33,832 nucleotides of DNA, taken from the NCBI GenBank assembly GCA_031275285.1, contig JAISOY010000122.1, positions 1 through 33,832 of the forward strand. The letters are read 5' to 3'. Each line of letters starts with the position of its first letter. The first letter of the stretch is position 1. Origin of the DNA: Bacteroidales bacterium. Lineage in GTDB: Bacteria; Bacteroidota; Bacteroidia; Bacteroidales; UBA4181. Shown piece after piece: positions 32,156-33,832 of the stretch. Below the pieces are notes generated by a model. The model saw nothing but the letters and a program-made list of their open reading frames with translations. It had not been told where the DNA came from and ran no database searches. Made by a program: the position numbers and the translations under genes.

Positions 32156-33832
32156 TTATTCCTGATAATAAACCCGCTTTACCCGGGGAGCAATCCTGGT
32201 TAATACTTCATACGGAATGGTCTGCATCTGTCCTGCAATTTCCTTCAGGGGATAATCTTCTCCAAAAATAGTGACAGTATCTCCTTCCTGAGCACTCAAT
32301 CCGGTCAGATCAATAGCACACATATCCATGCTCATATTACCCACCAGTGGAACCTGTTTTCCATTCACCATAAAATAACCTATGCCGTTACCTAGCATAC
32401 GATGAAGGCCATCCGCATATCCGATCGGTACAATTCCGATCCTTGTCGGAGAGGCTGCAATGAATTTTCTGTTATAGCCGACACTTTCGCCAGTTGGAAT
32501 ATCTTTAATTTGTAGAATGGTACTTTGTAATGTCGCTACCTGTCTTACTTTTGATGCGTCTACGGCGCTGATCCCATGCAGACCGATTCCCAAACGTACC
32601 ATATCAAATTGTGCCTCTGGAAACCGTTCAATTCCAGCCGAATTAAGAATATGGCGTATAAAATGATGACCGGTTTCTTCCTCCAACCGATGACTCATCT
32701 TCCGGAACTCAGCAATTTGGTGATAAACAAAATCATTTAAAGAAGGGTCGTCACTACCAGCAAGATGTGAAAATACCGATTTAACCTGGATAAATGACTG
32801 ATGATTAATGAACTCAATAAGAGCATCCAAATCATTTTCCATAAAACCAAGACGATGCATACCTGTATCAAGCTTTATATGAACCGGATAAGAATAAATA
32901 GCATATCTGGAAAGCACCTGGGCAAACTGTTGTAATAACCTGAAATGATAAATTTCAGGTTCCAGCCGGTAGCGGATCAATGTATCAAAACTGTTATCCT
33001 CCGGGTTCATTACAATAATGGGCATTGTGATGCCATTTTCCCTTAACTCCTTCCCTTCGTCGGCAAAAGCTACTGCAAGGTAATCAGCACGATGGTATTG
33101 CAAAACATTAGCCACCTCAACACTACCGCTTCCATAGGCAAATGCTTTTACCATGGCTATCATTTTGACATGCGGCTCAAGCAAAGATTTGAAATAATTA
33201 TAATTATGTATCAATGCCGTCAAATTGACTTCCAGTACTGTCTTATGTACCTTATCTTCTAATTCCTGAACGATCCGTTCAAATTCAAAATTCCGGGATC
33301 CTTTGATCAGGATGGCTTCATCGGTAAATGTTATTTTACTTCCCAGCTGAGCGAGAAAATCGTCTGTGGTTTTGAAAAAATATTTTTCACAGGAGAATAA
33401 GCGGGCGTGGCTCGAGATCTCTCTTCCTATTCCGATCAGCTTGTTGATATTTTTCCCCGATAAAAGTTCCGAAATTTCCCGGTAAAGGTTTTCCTGTGAC
33501 TTACCTGACTGAAGGATATCAGAAAGTATCACCGTTTTAACAGCCTGCCGCTGCCGAACCAGCAGGTCCAAAGCAATGGACAAGGATCCGGTATCCGCAT
33601 TATAACTGTCATTGATAAGGGTACAACGGCGGATTCCCTTTTTTATATCCAGACGCATTTCTACCGGAATCAGTTGACTGATCCTTTCCCGGATAACTTC
33701 CGGGACATACCCCATAAAGACCATCAGGGCAACCACACACAATGCATTTTCCAGTGAAGCATCATCTGCAAAAGGAATGGTCAGGGAAAAACTGTTTTTA
33801 GCTTCATGAATTTCCACTGATGTTGAGTCTGG
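32156..33832 (-). CDS. alr: MurF-alanine racemase fusion (5' end outside the window)
   Basis: The frame is open to the right edge (PDSTS before VEIHEA), so about 558 C-terminal residues of a roughly 820-residue protein are seen. The first 190 or so are the end of UDP-MurNAc-tripeptide:D-Ala-D-Ala ligase (MurF), with LINDSYNADTGSLSIALDLL, TVILSDILQSG and ILIKGSRNFEFERIV. The alanine racemase follows: LEVNLTALIHNYNYFKS, the PLP lysine in MVKAFAYGSG, LDTGMHRLGF, RLGIGLHG, VGYNRKF, GIVPIGYADGLHR and NMSMDMCAID. It joins two cytosolic steps of peptidoglycan precursor synthesis: L-Ala to D-Ala conversion and D-Ala-D-Ala addition. This fusion is characteristic of Bacteroidota. The lysine motif is KAFAYG where KANAYG is usual. 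Confidence 0.95.
   Translation of the reverse strand, partial: PDSTSVEIHEAKNSFSLTIPFADDASLENALCVVALMVFMGYVPEVIRERISQLIPVEMRLDIKKGIRRCTLINDSYNADTGSLSIALDLLVRQRQAVKTVILSDILQSGKSQENLYREISELLSGKNINKLIGIGREISSHARLFSCEKYFFKTTDDFLAQLGSKITFTDEAILIKGSRNFEFERIVQELEDKVHKTVLEVNLTALIHNYNYFKSLLEPHVKMIAMVKAFAYGSGSVEVANVLQYHRADYLAVAFADEGKELRENGITMPIIVMNPEDNSFDTLIRYRLEPEIYHFRLLQQFAQVLSRYAIYSYPVHIKLDTGMHRLGFMENDLDALIEFINHQSFIQVKSVFSHLAGSDDPSLNDFVYHQIAEFRKMSHRLEEETGHHFIRHILNSAGIERFPEAQFDMVRLGIGLHGISAVDASKVRQVATLQSTILQIKDIPTGESVGYNRKFIAASPTRIGIVPIGYADGLHRMLGNGIGYFMVNGKQVPLVGNMSMDMCAIDLTGLSAQEGDTVTIFGEDYPLKEIAGQMQTIPYEVLTRIAPRVKRVYYQE

Noticed and set aside
1..33832. CRISPR arrays, tRNA or rRNA genes, insertion sequences, phage genes
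   Set aside because: Reading both strands gave no regularly spaced repeats, no tRNA-like cloverleaf, no transposase or integrase, and no phage structural proteins.

Overview
This 33.8 kb window looks like chromosome from a member of the Bacteroidota, probably order Bacteroidales. The signs are a MurF-alanine racemase fusion, a DUF1573 lipid-exported protein, start sites that lack Shine-Dalgarno boxes and sit in A/T-rich leaders, and promoters of the Bacteroides type (TTTG about 20 nt before TAnnTTTG). A narrower assignment would be guesswork.

Positions 1-22,102 hold a large exopolysaccharide/O-antigen-type operon on the minus strand, transcribed from right to left. It begins with an outer-membrane export lipoprotein (Wza-like) and a Wzc-like co-polymerase/kinase, followed by a Wzx-like flippase. 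Next come a GT-A-like transferase, a GT11-like fucosyltransferase relative, a UDP-galactopyranose-mutase-like flavoprotein, a hexapeptide acyltransferase and a possible GT-D-fold transferase. Then an amidohydrolase, a Wzy-like polymerase and a second amidohydrolase occur in a row. The operon continues with five GT4/GT2-type transferases, two tandem FemAB/GNAT-like acyl- or aminoacyl-transferases, a WecG/TagA-type transferase, a methyltransferase and a broken fragment at the left edge. Most junctions overlap by 1-14 nt or lie a few nt apart, so this is very probably one transcription unit built for a Wzx/Wzy-dependent polymer. I see no initiating sugar-phosphate transferase and no UpxY-type antiterminator; either could lie outside the window.

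Positions 22,103-22,488 are an A/T-rich leader/intergenic region with several dyads. Positions 22,489-24,367 hold two decayed tandem copies of one gene: a secreted protein with an N-terminal carboxypeptidase-regulatory-like domain and a C-terminal thioredoxin (TlpA-like) domain. One copy has a 1-nt deletion and a TGA in place of the active-site-loop Trp codon; the other is much more degraded.

Positions 24,419-29,914 run on the plus strand: a nitroreductase with a 24-bp near-perfect palindrome and a -7 box before it, an adjoining glucose-6-phosphate dehydrogenase (zwf), a secreted DUF1573 protein behind a very good Bacteroides-type promoter, rarA, and a secreted alpha/beta-hydrolase. A PagL-like outer-membrane lipid A deacylase follows (29,961-31,160). 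Converging on it are a small outer-membrane beta-barrel protein and, at the right edge, a MurF-Alr fusion cut by the window end.

The least explained elements are the two cytosolic amidohydrolases bracketing the polymerase gene, the duplicated FemAB-like pair, and the palindrome controlling a nitroreductase-zwf pair.
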